64,000 nucleotides of DNA from NCBI RefSeq assembly GCF_003428625.2, contig NZ_QVQT02000003.1, forward strand, positions 612,207 through 676,206, given 5' to 3'. The translations under genes were made by a program, and so were the position numbers. This document shows positions 17,212 through 25,057 of this stretch, one piece after another. Position 1 is the stretch's first letter. The number at the start of each line of letters is the position of its first letter. Source of the DNA: Paracidobacterium acidisoli (lineage in GTDB: Bacteria > Acidobacteriota > Terriglobia > Terriglobales > Acidobacteriaceae). Under the pieces are notes generated by a model, which did not search any database, was not told the DNA's origin, and was given only the letters and a program-made list of their open reading frames with translations.

Positions 17212-17943
17212 ATGAATGTACCGGAAGCTTCCAGGGTCTACCGCATTCTGACCGTGGACGATGATCCGATCAGCCTGGCAGTCACGGTGCTTCTTCTGGA
17301 GGCAGAGGGGCATCAGGTGCTTCAGGCAGAGAGCGGAGAGCGCGCGATCGAGATTCTGGGCGAGTGTCCTGTGGACTGCAGGCCGGATGTGATTCTGGCC
17401 GATCTGCAGATGCCGGGGATCAGCGGGCCGGCGCTGGCGGGATGGCTGCGGCCATCGGCGCCGGGAGCAAGGCTGATCGCGATGAGCGCGACTCCTCCGG
17501 CTGCTGTGGACGGTTACGATGCCGTTCTCAGAAAACCGCTGTCGGAAGGCTGGCTGCAGCATCTGGGATCAAGGCGAGCGCCGGCGGATGCCGCGGGCTG
17601 CGGCAAGTCGCCGGGCGTCGATACGAGAGTGTTCTCGGCGCTGCAGCGGTCGATGCCGCCGGCGGCGCTGAGAGAAGTGTGCGAGGCTTTTTTCGAGGAT
17701 TCGCGGAAACGGGTCACAGAGCTGCGGACGATGGCGGAGGCCGGCGACTTTGCCGCGGTTCGCCGTCTGGCTCATACGCTGAAGGGGAGCGCGTCGATGA
17801 TCGGGGCTTCCGGAATGGCCGGCATTGCATCCGTTATAGAGACAGGCGAGCAAAGAACAGTGGACGATCTTCTGCAAATGATAGAAGATTTGACGGTTCA
17901 ATCTGAGACAGTGGAGAGTATGCTGTTAGCAACAATCAACTAA
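17212..17943 (+). CDS. Response regulator receiver-Hpt two-domain protein
   Basis: The receiver domain (about residues 8-120) has the acidic DDD triplet near 18-20, phospho-acceptor D64 in ILADLQMPG, and a K in LRKPL. The C-terminal Hpt domain (about 150-240) has the phospho-histidine H188 in HTLKGSAS. Together these make an intermediate of a multistep phosphorelay, passing phosphate between a hybrid kinase and a final regulator. There is no kinase or output domain in the protein. The ATG at 17212 is chosen because GGGGG lies upstream and the promoter excludes the earlier ATG. The next regulator gene starts 4 bp after its stop. Confidence 0.88.
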   Translation: MNVPEASRVYRILTVDDDPISLAVTVLLLEAEGHQVLQAESGERAIEILGECPVDCRPDVILADLQMPGISGPALAGWLRPSAPGARLIAMSATPPAAVDGYDAVLRKPLSEGWLQHLGSRRAPADAAGCGKSPGVDTRVFSALQRSMPPAALREVCEAFFEDSRKRVTELRTMAEAGDFAAVRRLAHTLKGSASMIGASGMAGIASVIETGEQRTVDDLLQMIEDLTVQSETVESMLLATIN

Positions 17944-17947
17944 AGCC

Positions 17948-18667
17948 ATGACTCAACAAGCCAAATCCCCCAGGGCGAGTTCTCCCCGATACCGGTCACC
18001 AGCGGCGCCGCCGATCCGCATTCTGATGGCCGACGATCATCCGGTTGTGCGCATTGGCGTGCGCAACATGCTGCAGGCAGACGAGAACCTGGATGTGGTG
18101 GGCGAGGCCGGCGACGGCGACGAGGCCATCACGCAGACGCTCGAGCTGCTTCCTGATGTGCTGCTGCTGGACCTGCATATGCCCCGGCTGCCGGGTCTGG
18201 AAGCGACGCGCTCGATCATGAGCGGATCGCCGACAGTGAAGATTATTCTGCTGACCAGCACGATCAGCACGCAGCAGATTATCGAGGCGCTGCAGATCGG
18301 CGCACGCGGCATTGTGCTGAAGGATGCGCTGACCGAGCATCTGACGTCGGCGATTCGCGCAGTGGCCTCGGGCGATTACTGGATCGGCGGACGGCGCGTG
18401 GTGAACCTGGTGGGCGCGCTGCACGAGCTGATGCAGCAGGCCGCGGTTCCGGAGCGGAAGACCTTCGGTCTGACGCCGCGAGAGATGGAAGTGGTGGGCT
18501 GCATCGTCGAAGGCTGCAGCAATCGCGATATTGCGCGCCAGTTCAGTCTGAGCGAGGAGACGGTGAAGCGGCACCTGTCGAATATCTTCGACAAGACGGG
18601 CGTATCGACGCGTCTGGAGCTGGCCATGTTTGCCATCGCGCATCAATTGGTTGCCCTGCAGAACTGA
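17948..18667 (+). CDS. LuxR/NarL-family response regulator
   Basis: A DNA-binding response regulator. The receiver domain has ADDHP near residues 27-31, phospho-acceptor D75 in LLDLHMP, and K in VLKDAL. The C-terminal LuxR helix-turn-helix (about residues 170-230) reads LTPREMEVVGCIVEGCSNRD and SEETVKRHLSNIFDKTGV. It is 4 bp downstream of the receiver-Hpt gene and almost certainly cotranscribed with it. The pair plausibly forms the last two steps of one relay, but no sensor kinase is adjacent. The first 25 residues are basic and disordered. Confidence 0.92.
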   Translation: MTQQAKSPRASSPRYRSPAAPPIRILMADDHPVVRIGVRNMLQADENLDVVGEAGDGDEAITQTLELLPDVLLLDLHMPRLPGLEATRSIMSGSPTVKIILLTSTISTQQIIEALQIGARGIVLKDALTEHLTSAIRAVASGDYWIGGRRVVNLVGALHELMQQAAVPERKTFGLTPREMEVVGCIVEGCSNRDIARQFSLSEETVKRHLSNIFDKTGVSTRLELAMFAIAHQLVALQN

Positions 18668-18861
18668 TATTTTCGCGCTGTTTCGATCTCTTCTTTAACC
18701 TTTGCGGCCTCGCTGGCGTGAGCGGGGCCACCCTTCCTGAACGTAAACGCATCCACCCTGGCATTGGCAGAAATGATCTGTCTGCCGGGCGTGGATATCT
18801 GCATTTGTTTTTGGCACCCAGGCATGCCCGGAGAGGAATGGCCTCAGGAGAACAAGAACAT

Positions 18862-20517
18862 ATGCAGAAGAAAGTGTTCATTTTATTTTTTGCCTGCGCG
18901 GCATGGTGTGCGGCCGGCGCACAGGAGCCGAATCCAACCTCGACGCACCAGTGGCCGCAGTCGGAGCAGCGGCAGCTGCCTCAGGCGCAGGTGGAGAACG
19001 GGGTTCCGGTATACAAGGTCACGGTGGTCGGGCGGGATATTCCCGCGGTCAATTATTTTCATCGCAGCGGCTCCACCAAAATCGCCTTTGAAGGCACGAG
19101 TCTGCTGCCGCAGGCGCGGGGTGAGGCATCGGTCGAGAGCTTCAAGGGCAGAATGTCCATTCACGTGAAGCTGCGCGATCTGATCCCGGCGAACAACTTC
19201 GGAATCGAATACCTGACCTATGTGCTGTGGGCGATCACGCCGGAGGGGCGCCCGGTGAATCTGGGCGAGATTCTTCCGGATGGATCGAAGTGCGATATCA
19301 CGGTGACGACGGACCTGCAGTCGTTTGGACTGATCGTGACGGCTGAGCCTTACTTCGCAGTCACCATGCCGAGCGATGTAGTGGTGATCCAGAACGAGAT
19401 TATTCACGACAAGACGACGGGCATTCTGGAGACGGTGAATGCGCACTACTCACTGCTGCCGCGCGGCGCCTATACGCAGATTGCGGGACGGCATGCGGTG
19501 CTGCATCCGATTACGAGGAACGACCGCTCTCCGCTGGAGCTGTATGAGGCCATCAACGCGGTGCAGATCGCCGAGGCTGACGGCGCGGCGCAGTATGCGC
19601 GCGATACGCTGGCCACGGCGCAGCAGGACCTGCAGAACGCGCAGGCGATGGATACGCACAAGGGAAACAGCAAGGAAGAGATCACATACGCCCGCGAGGC
19701 CGTGCAGACGGCCGAGGATGCGCGCATAGAGACGATCCGCAAGAAGAGGGAAGAGGACGAAGCGCGGCACAAACAACAGGCGGAAGAGGCGCAGCAGCAG
19801 GCCCAGCAATCTGCACTGCAGGCGCAGGAGGCTGCAGCGCAGCGAGCGAAGGCGGAGGCCGATGCGGCTACAGCGCAGGCCGAGGCAGAACGGGCGCGCG
19901 CGCAGCGTGAAGCGGCCGAGGCCCAGGCGCGAGAGGCATCGCAGCAGGCGCAGCAGGCAAGCCAGCAGACGGAGCAGATGCGTGAGCGTCTGCGTCAGCA
20001 GCTCAATCAGGTGCTGGCTACGCAGGAGACGGCGCGCGGCCTGATCGTGAACATGTCGGATGTGCTCTTCGACTTCAACAAATACACGCTGAAGCAGGAT
20101 GCACAGGTGAGGCTGGCGCGTGTGGCGGGCATTCTGCTCACTTATCCCGATCTGAAGCTGCAGGTGGAAGGCTACACGGACAATATCGGCTCGGACGCAT
20201 ATAACCAGAAGCTCTCTCAGCAGCGGGCGGACGCGGTGCGTGATTTCCTGGTGGCGCAGGGCGTGCAGCTGGCGAATATCACGTCGACGGGCTATGGCAT
20301 GGCTCAGCCGGTGGCGGATAATGCGACTTCCGCAGGACGGGCAAAGAACCGCCGCGTGCAGCTTGTGGTTTCGGGCCATGCGATCGGCGTGCAGGAACAG
20401 GCACCGACGCAGCAGAACAGCCAGCCGCTGGCTGCTCCTCCGCCGGCGCAGCCGCAATCGCAGGCTCCTGCTCCTCCGCAGAGTAACTCGGGCGTATCGA
20501 ATGTACCTCCGTCGTAG
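18862..20517 (+). CDS. OmpA-family protein with central coiled coil
   Basis: The 551-residue protein has a signal peptide (MQKKVFILFFACAAWCAAGA). A conserved N-terminal domain (about residues 35-210) follows. A long helical stretch rich in A, Q, E and R (about 225-385) should form a coiled coil. The C-terminal OmpA domain (about 400-510) has LFDFNKYTLK, GYTDNIGSDAYN and the peptidoglycan-binding R in AKNRRVQLV. It probably links the outer membrane or periplasmic partners to peptidoglycan. The ATG at 18862 lies 11 bases past AGGAG. The longer frame from 18718 lacks a signal at its start. A strong terminator follows at 20540. Confidence 0.87.
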   Translation: MQKKVFILFFACAAWCAAGAQEPNPTSTHQWPQSEQRQLPQAQVENGVPVYKVTVVGRDIPAVNYFHRSGSTKIAFEGTSLLPQARGEASVESFKGRMSIHVKLRDLIPANNFGIEYLTYVLWAITPEGRPVNLGEILPDGSKCDITVTTDLQSFGLIVTAEPYFAVTMPSDVVVIQNEIIHDKTTGILETVNAHYSLLPRGAYTQIAGRHAVLHPITRNDRSPLELYEAINAVQIAEADGAAQYARDTLATAQQDLQNAQAMDTHKGNSKEEITYAREAVQTAEDARIETIRKKREEDEARHKQQAEEAQQQAQQSALQAQEAAAQRAKAEADAATAQAEAERARAQREAAEAQAREASQQAQQASQQTEQMRERLRQQLNQVLATQETARGLIVNMSDVLFDFNKYTLKQDAQVRLARVAGILLTYPDLKLQVEGYTDNIGSDAYNQKLSQQRADAVRDFLVAQGVQLANITSTGYGMAQPVADNATSAGRAKNRRVQLVVSGHAIGVQEQAPTQQNSQPLAAPPPAQPQSQAPAPPQSNSGVSNVPPS

Positions 20518-20539
20518 TGCGTGACGGGTCTTCGTTTGC

Positions 20540-20572
20540 AGAGGCCGCTCCAAAGCAGCGGCCTCTTTTTTT
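20540..20572 (+). terminator. Rho-independent terminator of the OmpA-family gene
   Basis: Stem AGAGGCCGCT with AGCGGCCTCT (20540-20549 and 20557-20566) is followed by a run of seven T (20566-20572), 23 bp past the stop. Confidence 0.92.
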
Positions 20573-20646
20573 GCCGCGTGCCCTATGCTGGATGCATCCA
20601 GTTTCGCTGAGGACGGCTGATTTCAGGCAGGTTCTCCGGAGTCATC

Positions 20647-21528
20647 ATGCGTATTGCATTTCTTGGTCTGGGAAAGATGGGCGAGCCGATTGTGCGTCTG
20701 CTCTTAAAGCACGGCAATCCGGTAACGGTGTGGAATCGCACGGCCGCGCGCGCCGAGGCGCTGGAGAAAGAGGGCGCGACGGTCGCGCGAAGCGCGGAAG
20801 AGGCAGCGGTCGATGCCGATATCGTCTTCACGATGGTGATGGACGATGCCTCTCTCGAAGAGGTGCTGTACCAGGGCGGCGTGCTGAAGGCGATGTGCGA
20901 GGGCGCGATCCATGTATCGCTCAGCACGATCAGCGTTGCACTCTCGAAAAAATTAACCGAAGAGCACGCGTGGCGCGGACAGCATTTTGTCGGCGCTCCG
21001 GTCTTCGGACGGCCGAATGTAGCGCAGGAGGGGCGGCTGTGGATTGCCGTCGGCGGCAAGCCGGAGCCGGTCGCAAAGATACGGCCAGTACTGGAGCAGT
21101 TCAGCCGCGGCGTCTCTGTCGTTTCAGAGCAGCCGTGGAGCGCGCACGCGATGAAGCTGGGCGGCAACTTTCTGATCACGGCCATGATTGCATCGCTGAC
21201 CGAAGGGATGGTGTACGCGGAGGCGATGGGCATCGATCCGGCGGTCTTTGTGGAGACGGTGAACAGCGCGCTGTTTCAGTCGCCGTTTTATCGTGCTTAT
21301 GGAGAGATCATGCTGCATCCGCCGGAGCAGGCGGGCGGCACCATTGCCGTCGGCGAGAAAGACGCGCGGCTCTTCTGCGATTCCGCGAAGAGCGCGGAGA
21401 TTGCCACACCACTGGCGGATATCTTTACGGCCAATCTTCAGAAAGCGATCGAGCTGGGGATGAAGGACGCCGACTGGGCCGGAGGATATTACAGGCTGGC
21501 GGGAGAAGCGATGCGAAAGCCGCGATAA
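20647..21528 (+). CDS. NAD(P)-dependent beta-hydroxyacid dehydrogenase-like protein
   Basis: This is a member of the 6-phosphogluconate/3-hydroxyisobutyrate dehydrogenase superfamily, which oxidises or reduces beta-hydroxyacids or related aldehydes. The N-terminal Rossmann motif is FLGLGKMGEPIV, and NRT after the second strand suggests NADP preference. The catalytic lysine is K170 in HAMKLGGNFL, with DADWAGGYY near the C-terminus. The length of 293 residues is normal. The substrate cannot be told from sequence: the GAPVFGRP stretch is also found in GLYR-like enzymes. It is a single-gene unit after a terminator. Confidence 0.82.
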   Translation: MRIAFLGLGKMGEPIVRLLLKHGNPVTVWNRTAARAEALEKEGATVARSAEEAAVDADIVFTMVMDDASLEEVLYQGGVLKAMCEGAIHVSLSTISVALSKKLTEEHAWRGQHFVGAPVFGRPNVAQEGRLWIAVGGKPEPVAKIRPVLEQFSRGVSVVSEQPWSAHAMKLGGNFLITAMIASLTEGMVYAEAMGIDPAVFVETVNSALFQSPFYRAYGEIMLHPPEQAGGTIAVGEKDARLFCDSAKSAEIATPLADIFTANLQKAIELGMKDADWAGGYYRLAGEAMRKPR

Positions 21529-21591
21529 CGCAGCGGCACCGCACACGAAACCGCTGCCGTTCCGCCATGGTGGCAGCAGCGGCAAAGAGAA

Positions 21592-21834
21592 CTACTCCAG
21601 AGCGCTGAGCCGTGCCTCGATGTCGGCAAGGGCCGCTTCGAGGGCGGCGCGGCGATGCGGGCTGGAGGTACGCTGATCGAGAATCCGTTCCTTCTGCAGC
21701 TCCAGGCTCTGACGCTCCCGCTGGCGGTTGGCCTTTTCGGCAGCCTCCCTTGCCATTCTGGCCGCATTACCGGGCACTGGCTGAGTTTCAGCCTGTTGTT
21801 CTTCCACTGATTTACTTTCCCATCCTCTTGCCAT
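21592..21834 (-). CDS. Small conserved hypothetical protein, coiled-coil
   Basis: The 80-residue protein starts MARGWESKSVEEQQAE and is almost entirely charged helix (REAAEKANRQRERQSLELQK ... ALADIEARLSALE). It has no signal peptide, membrane segment or cysteine. I recall similar small proteins beginning M-A-x-G-W-E-S-K in related Acidobacteriota, so it is probably real, but its function is unknown. The ATG is at 21834. It stands alone between two + strand genes. Confidence 0.65.
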   Translation of the reverse strand: MARGWESKSVEEQQAETQPVPGNAARMAREAAEKANRQRERQSLELQKERILDQRTSSPHRRAALEAALADIEARLSALE

Positions 21835-22312
21835 ACCTTATGGTACCGCCTTGCTGCTCCATGCACCCGAAACACCAGTATTTACGGCTGAAACTTTGGT
21901 GATGGGAATGAAAACCCGGGCATATTCCCTTCTTCGGCCTGAAAAAGCCCGAACGCTACAGGCCGGACGAACGAAGCGATGAATATTGCGCCAATTCTCC
22001 ATAGCGACTTCGCCTGCAGGGAATGGATGCGGGCGGCGCGAAGATTGCGAAGAGGAATCGGAGAAATTCTTCAGACAGGATGAACCTGTTGCGGATGAGG
22101 TATTTGGGTGAGCGCGGACGCATGGGCTGCTGCGCCGTGGGCCATCCGCAGTCTTTTTCAGCAGGAAGGCCATACAACTTTTGGCCGGAATGCGGCTGAA
22201 ACGAGACCGCAACCTTTCCCACCATAGTGCATCTGAGCAAGTGCGCGGATACCAGGTGCGTGCTCGGGTGAGCCGCGACTGCGGTATGGAAAGAGTGAGG
22301 GGACTTACACCC
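21835..22312. other. 478-bp intergenic region
   Basis: I see no convincing gene. There is a 7-bp dyad CGGCCTG/CAGGCCG near 21935-21966. GAGGGG at 22297-22302 serves as the ribosome binding site of the next gene. Reading frames through it have no protein-like pattern. Confidence 0.4.
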
Positions 22313-22609
22313 ATGAATGTGATACGCGAGGTGTTGGGTTTCATCTTTGAGATTTTCTTTGGCTGCCGCCATGATCATCTGAGCCGTCCGTTTACGCTGC
22401 AGCAGCAGAGCTATAAAGTCTGTCTGGACTGCGGGAAGCAGCTTTGGTACTCGCCGGATACGATGCGCCTGCTGTCGGCGCGGCAGGTGCGCCGGATGCA
22501 GGCAATCGATGCGGGCGAGGTGAAGGTGATTCCTGCGGCAGCGATGCCGGCCGCGAATGGCCCGCAGCTTGTTCCTGTGAGCAGCCGGAGACCGGACTCC
22601 GCCGCCTGA
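22313..22609 (+). CDS. Small conserved hypothetical protein with Cys pairs
   Basis: The 98-residue protein begins MNVIREVLGFIFEIFFGCRH, an amphipathic helix followed by C-R-H, then YKVCLDCGKQLWYS with a CxxC knuckle. The Cys/His set (C, H, H, then CxxC) could bind one zinc. The second half has RQVRRMQA and then a proline-poor tail. The ATG at 22313 is preceded by GAGGGG. The same general design (short, Cys-rich, zinc-knuckle-like) appears in the protein at 34562-34804. No function can be assigned. Confidence 0.65.
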   Translation: MNVIREVLGFIFEIFFGCRHDHLSRPFTLQQQSYKVCLDCGKQLWYSPDTMRLLSARQVRRMQAIDAGEVKVIPAAAMPAANGPQLVPVSSRRPDSAA

Positions 22610-22807
22610 CGGGAGTTTGTGCATCCAGTCCCGGAGACGGTCTGCCTTCCGGGCTGTGACAGAATTGGATTACTGAAGTAATTCTTCTGCGATTACCAGT
22701 TTTTCTCCGGAAATCAATTCATCGAAGCGTAAATCATTGGCCAGACAGGCGTGCAGGCGTCTACAGTACGATAGAGCTGTACCCTCCCCTCGGGCATTTT
22801 TCCGCAT

Positions 22808-25057
22808 ATGCTGGTTTTCGCAAAAGCCCGTCTGCTTGCGGCGCCGCTCGTTCTTGCGATGGCGGGGTGCGGCACTATGAGCTTCGCTCCGCAGGCGAAT
22901 GACGGAGCCTTTTCGATCAGCGCTTCCGCGACTTCGGTCAATACAAACGGACAGATAGCCTTCCACGCGACACTGCCGTCGGGTGAGCCGGCCGCAGTGA
23001 AGTGGGCGGTCACGGGCGGACAGAATTCAGCGGTACTGGGCGAGGGAAAGATTGACGCCAGCGGCATCTACACGCCGCCCAATGCGCTTTCACTCGATGA
23101 GGCTGCGGTGCAGGTCCGCGCGGTTCTTGCCGGCAATCCGGCGAGCAGCGCGGTAGAGACCGTGATGGTCCATCCGGGGTTTGTGCAGCCGCTTCTGCCG
23201 CAGAATGCGGCGCTGACGCCGGGATCGGCACTGGAAGTGACGGGGCAGATTGCCGAAGTGAGCGGAGGCAGGGTGGAGTGGTCGCTCTCGACTTCGGGCG
23301 CGGGCGGCGGCGAGGAGAATCCGCTGCTGGGCACGCTGAGCGGGGAGACATGCCAGCGCAATGCGCAGCGCTATACGACCTGCAGGGTCACGTATCTGGC
23401 TCCGGTTGCGGTTCAGGCGGGGGCGGTGTATCTGATCGCCTCGGTCAACGGGAGCCCGGCGACGGCTCCGCTGAAGATTCTGCTCGATGACAAGGGCGTG
23501 AACAGCAGCCCGTCGGCAAACCAGGCGATCCAGACGGGCGCGATTGCGCTGGGCAGCTCGGGAAGCAACGACAACGACTACGACACGTGGCAGGATCGCA
23601 ACGGCGATCCGTATATCGCGGACTGCTGCGGAGGGACTCTGGGCGCGCTGGTCGCGGATGCGCAGGGAAATCAGTACATCCTGAGCAACAATCATGTGCT
23701 GGCGGAGTCGGATCAGGCGAAGGCGGGCGATCCGATCGATCAGCCGGGGCTGATCGATGGAGCATGCGTGCCGCTGAGCGCGGCGGGTGCGACGGTGCAT
23801 CCGGTGGGCACGCTGAAGTTCTATGTGCCGCTGGCTTCGACGCAGACGAATGTGGACGCGGCGGTGGCCTCGGTGGCTCCGGGAGCGGTGGACCCGGCGG
23901 GAAGCATTCTGCAGCTGGGAGGACCGGGGGCGGACGAAGCGCTGACGGCTGCGCCTCCGATGGCGGGGCATGGCGAAGCGCTGACGGCGGCGAACCTGAA
24001 CACTCTGCAGGTGGCGAAGAGCGGACGGACGACAGGGCTGACGTGCTCGACGGTGGACAGCGTAGACCTGACGGTGAAGGTCGATTACTACAGAGACTGC
24101 GCGGAGACCGAGCCCTATTACACGAAGACGTACGTGAACCAGATCGGGATCGCCGGAGATCACTTTACCGACAGCGGCGATTCGGGCGCGCTGGTGCTCG
24201 ATGCCGCGAACGCGCAGCCGGTGGGGCTGTACTTTGCCGGAGGATCGGACGGAAAGGGCAACGGGATCAGCATTGCGAATCCGATCGGCGATGTTCTGGA
24301 TGAGCTGAGCAGCCGGGGCGGCAGCGCGTTCAGCGTTGTGGGCACAACGGCGGCTCATGAGGTTGCCTGCCTGAAGTACGACACGGCGGCGGGAGAGACG
24401 GCGGGCCCGGAGGTTTCCGACGGCGCGCGGGAGCGGGCGCAATTTGTGGCGGAGACGCTGGCGGCGCCGCTGGTGAATAACGAAAAGGGAATTCTGGCGA
24501 CGGCCACGGGCAAAAGCCTCGATGCGCCGGGCGAGGGCGCGGTGATTGTGTATGTGGACGCGGCGAAGCTGAAGACCGCGGAGCCGCAGACGGCGATTCC
24601 GGAGACGGTCGGCGGCATACGGACGCAGGTGATTGCGACCGATGCTCTTTCCCTGGCGCGCGGCGTGGAGCCGGCGGCGCCGGCGGTCGAGGCCGGGATT
24701 CATCTGACGGCGGCTGCGCTGACGCATGCGGGTGTGGTGGAGCGGCAGTACGCTTCGGCGCTGATGAGCGATCCGGCGATCTTCGGGGTGGGCGTGACGC
24801 AGAGCGAGGATGACGCGTCACAGGCGGCGCTGCTGGTGCTGGCGGATGTGAATCAGAGCCCGAGGGTGATGCCGGCGACCCTGGGCGGGCTCAGAGTGCG
24901 GTACATGCGACTGCACCGCTTTCATGTGACGCGGTCGAAGTATGCGGAACCGAATGCGGTTTCGAGCTGCGCGCTGAAGGGGCTGGAGGCGACGCGGCAG
25001 AGCCGGGCGGAGCGGAGCGCGTCAGAGTGGCGTGTTCCCGCTGAGCTCGGCCACTGA
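22808..25057 (+). CDS. Lipoprotein with Ig-like region and chymotrypsin-like serine protease domain
   Basis: The signal peptide ends in lipobox LAMAGC, so the 749-residue protein should be lipid-anchored. Residues about 35-210 look like Ig-like strands with conserved KWAV and DASGIYTPP motifs known from bacterial surface proteins. The centre (about 270-500) fits a chymotrypsin fold with a full triad: H296 in LSNNHVLAE, D350 in TNVDAAVA, and S459 in DSGDSGALV. SGRTTGLT precedes the serine and resembles Nal1-type proteases. The C-terminal 230 residues include two repeated regions (IVYVDAAKL ... and LLVLADVN ...) that may be inhibitory or binding domains. Its last 36 bp overlap the histidine kinase gene on the opposite strand. 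Confidence 0.8.
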   Translation: MLVFAKARLLAAPLVLAMAGCGTMSFAPQANDGAFSISASATSVNTNGQIAFHATLPSGEPAAVKWAVTGGQNSAVLGEGKIDASGIYTPPNALSLDEAAVQVRAVLAGNPASSAVETVMVHPGFVQPLLPQNAALTPGSALEVTGQIAEVSGGRVEWSLSTSGAGGGEENPLLGTLSGETCQRNAQRYTTCRVTYLAPVAVQAGAVYLIASVNGSPATAPLKILLDDKGVNSSPSANQAIQTGAIALGSSGSNDNDYDTWQDRNGDPYIADCCGGTLGALVADAQGNQYILSNNHVLAESDQAKAGDPIDQPGLIDGACVPLSAAGATVHPVGTLKFYVPLASTQTNVDAAVASVAPGAVDPAGSILQLGGPGADEALTAAPPMAGHGEALTAANLNTLQVAKSGRTTGLTCSTVDSVDLTVKVDYYRDCAETEPYYTKTYVNQIGIAGDHFTDSGDSGALVLDAANAQPVGLYFAGGSDGKGNGISIANPIGDVLDELSSRGGSAFSVVGTTAAHEVACLKYDTAAGETAGPEVSDGARERAQFVAETLAAPLVNNEKGILATATGKSLDAPGEGAVIVYVDAAKLKTAEPQTAIPETVGGIRTQVIATDALSLARGVEPAAPAVEAGIHLTAAALTHAGVVERQYASALMSDPAIFGVGVTQSEDDASQAALLVLADVNQSPRVMPATLGGLRVRYMRLHRFHVTRSKYAEPNAVSSCALKGLEATRQSRAERSASEWRVPAELGH

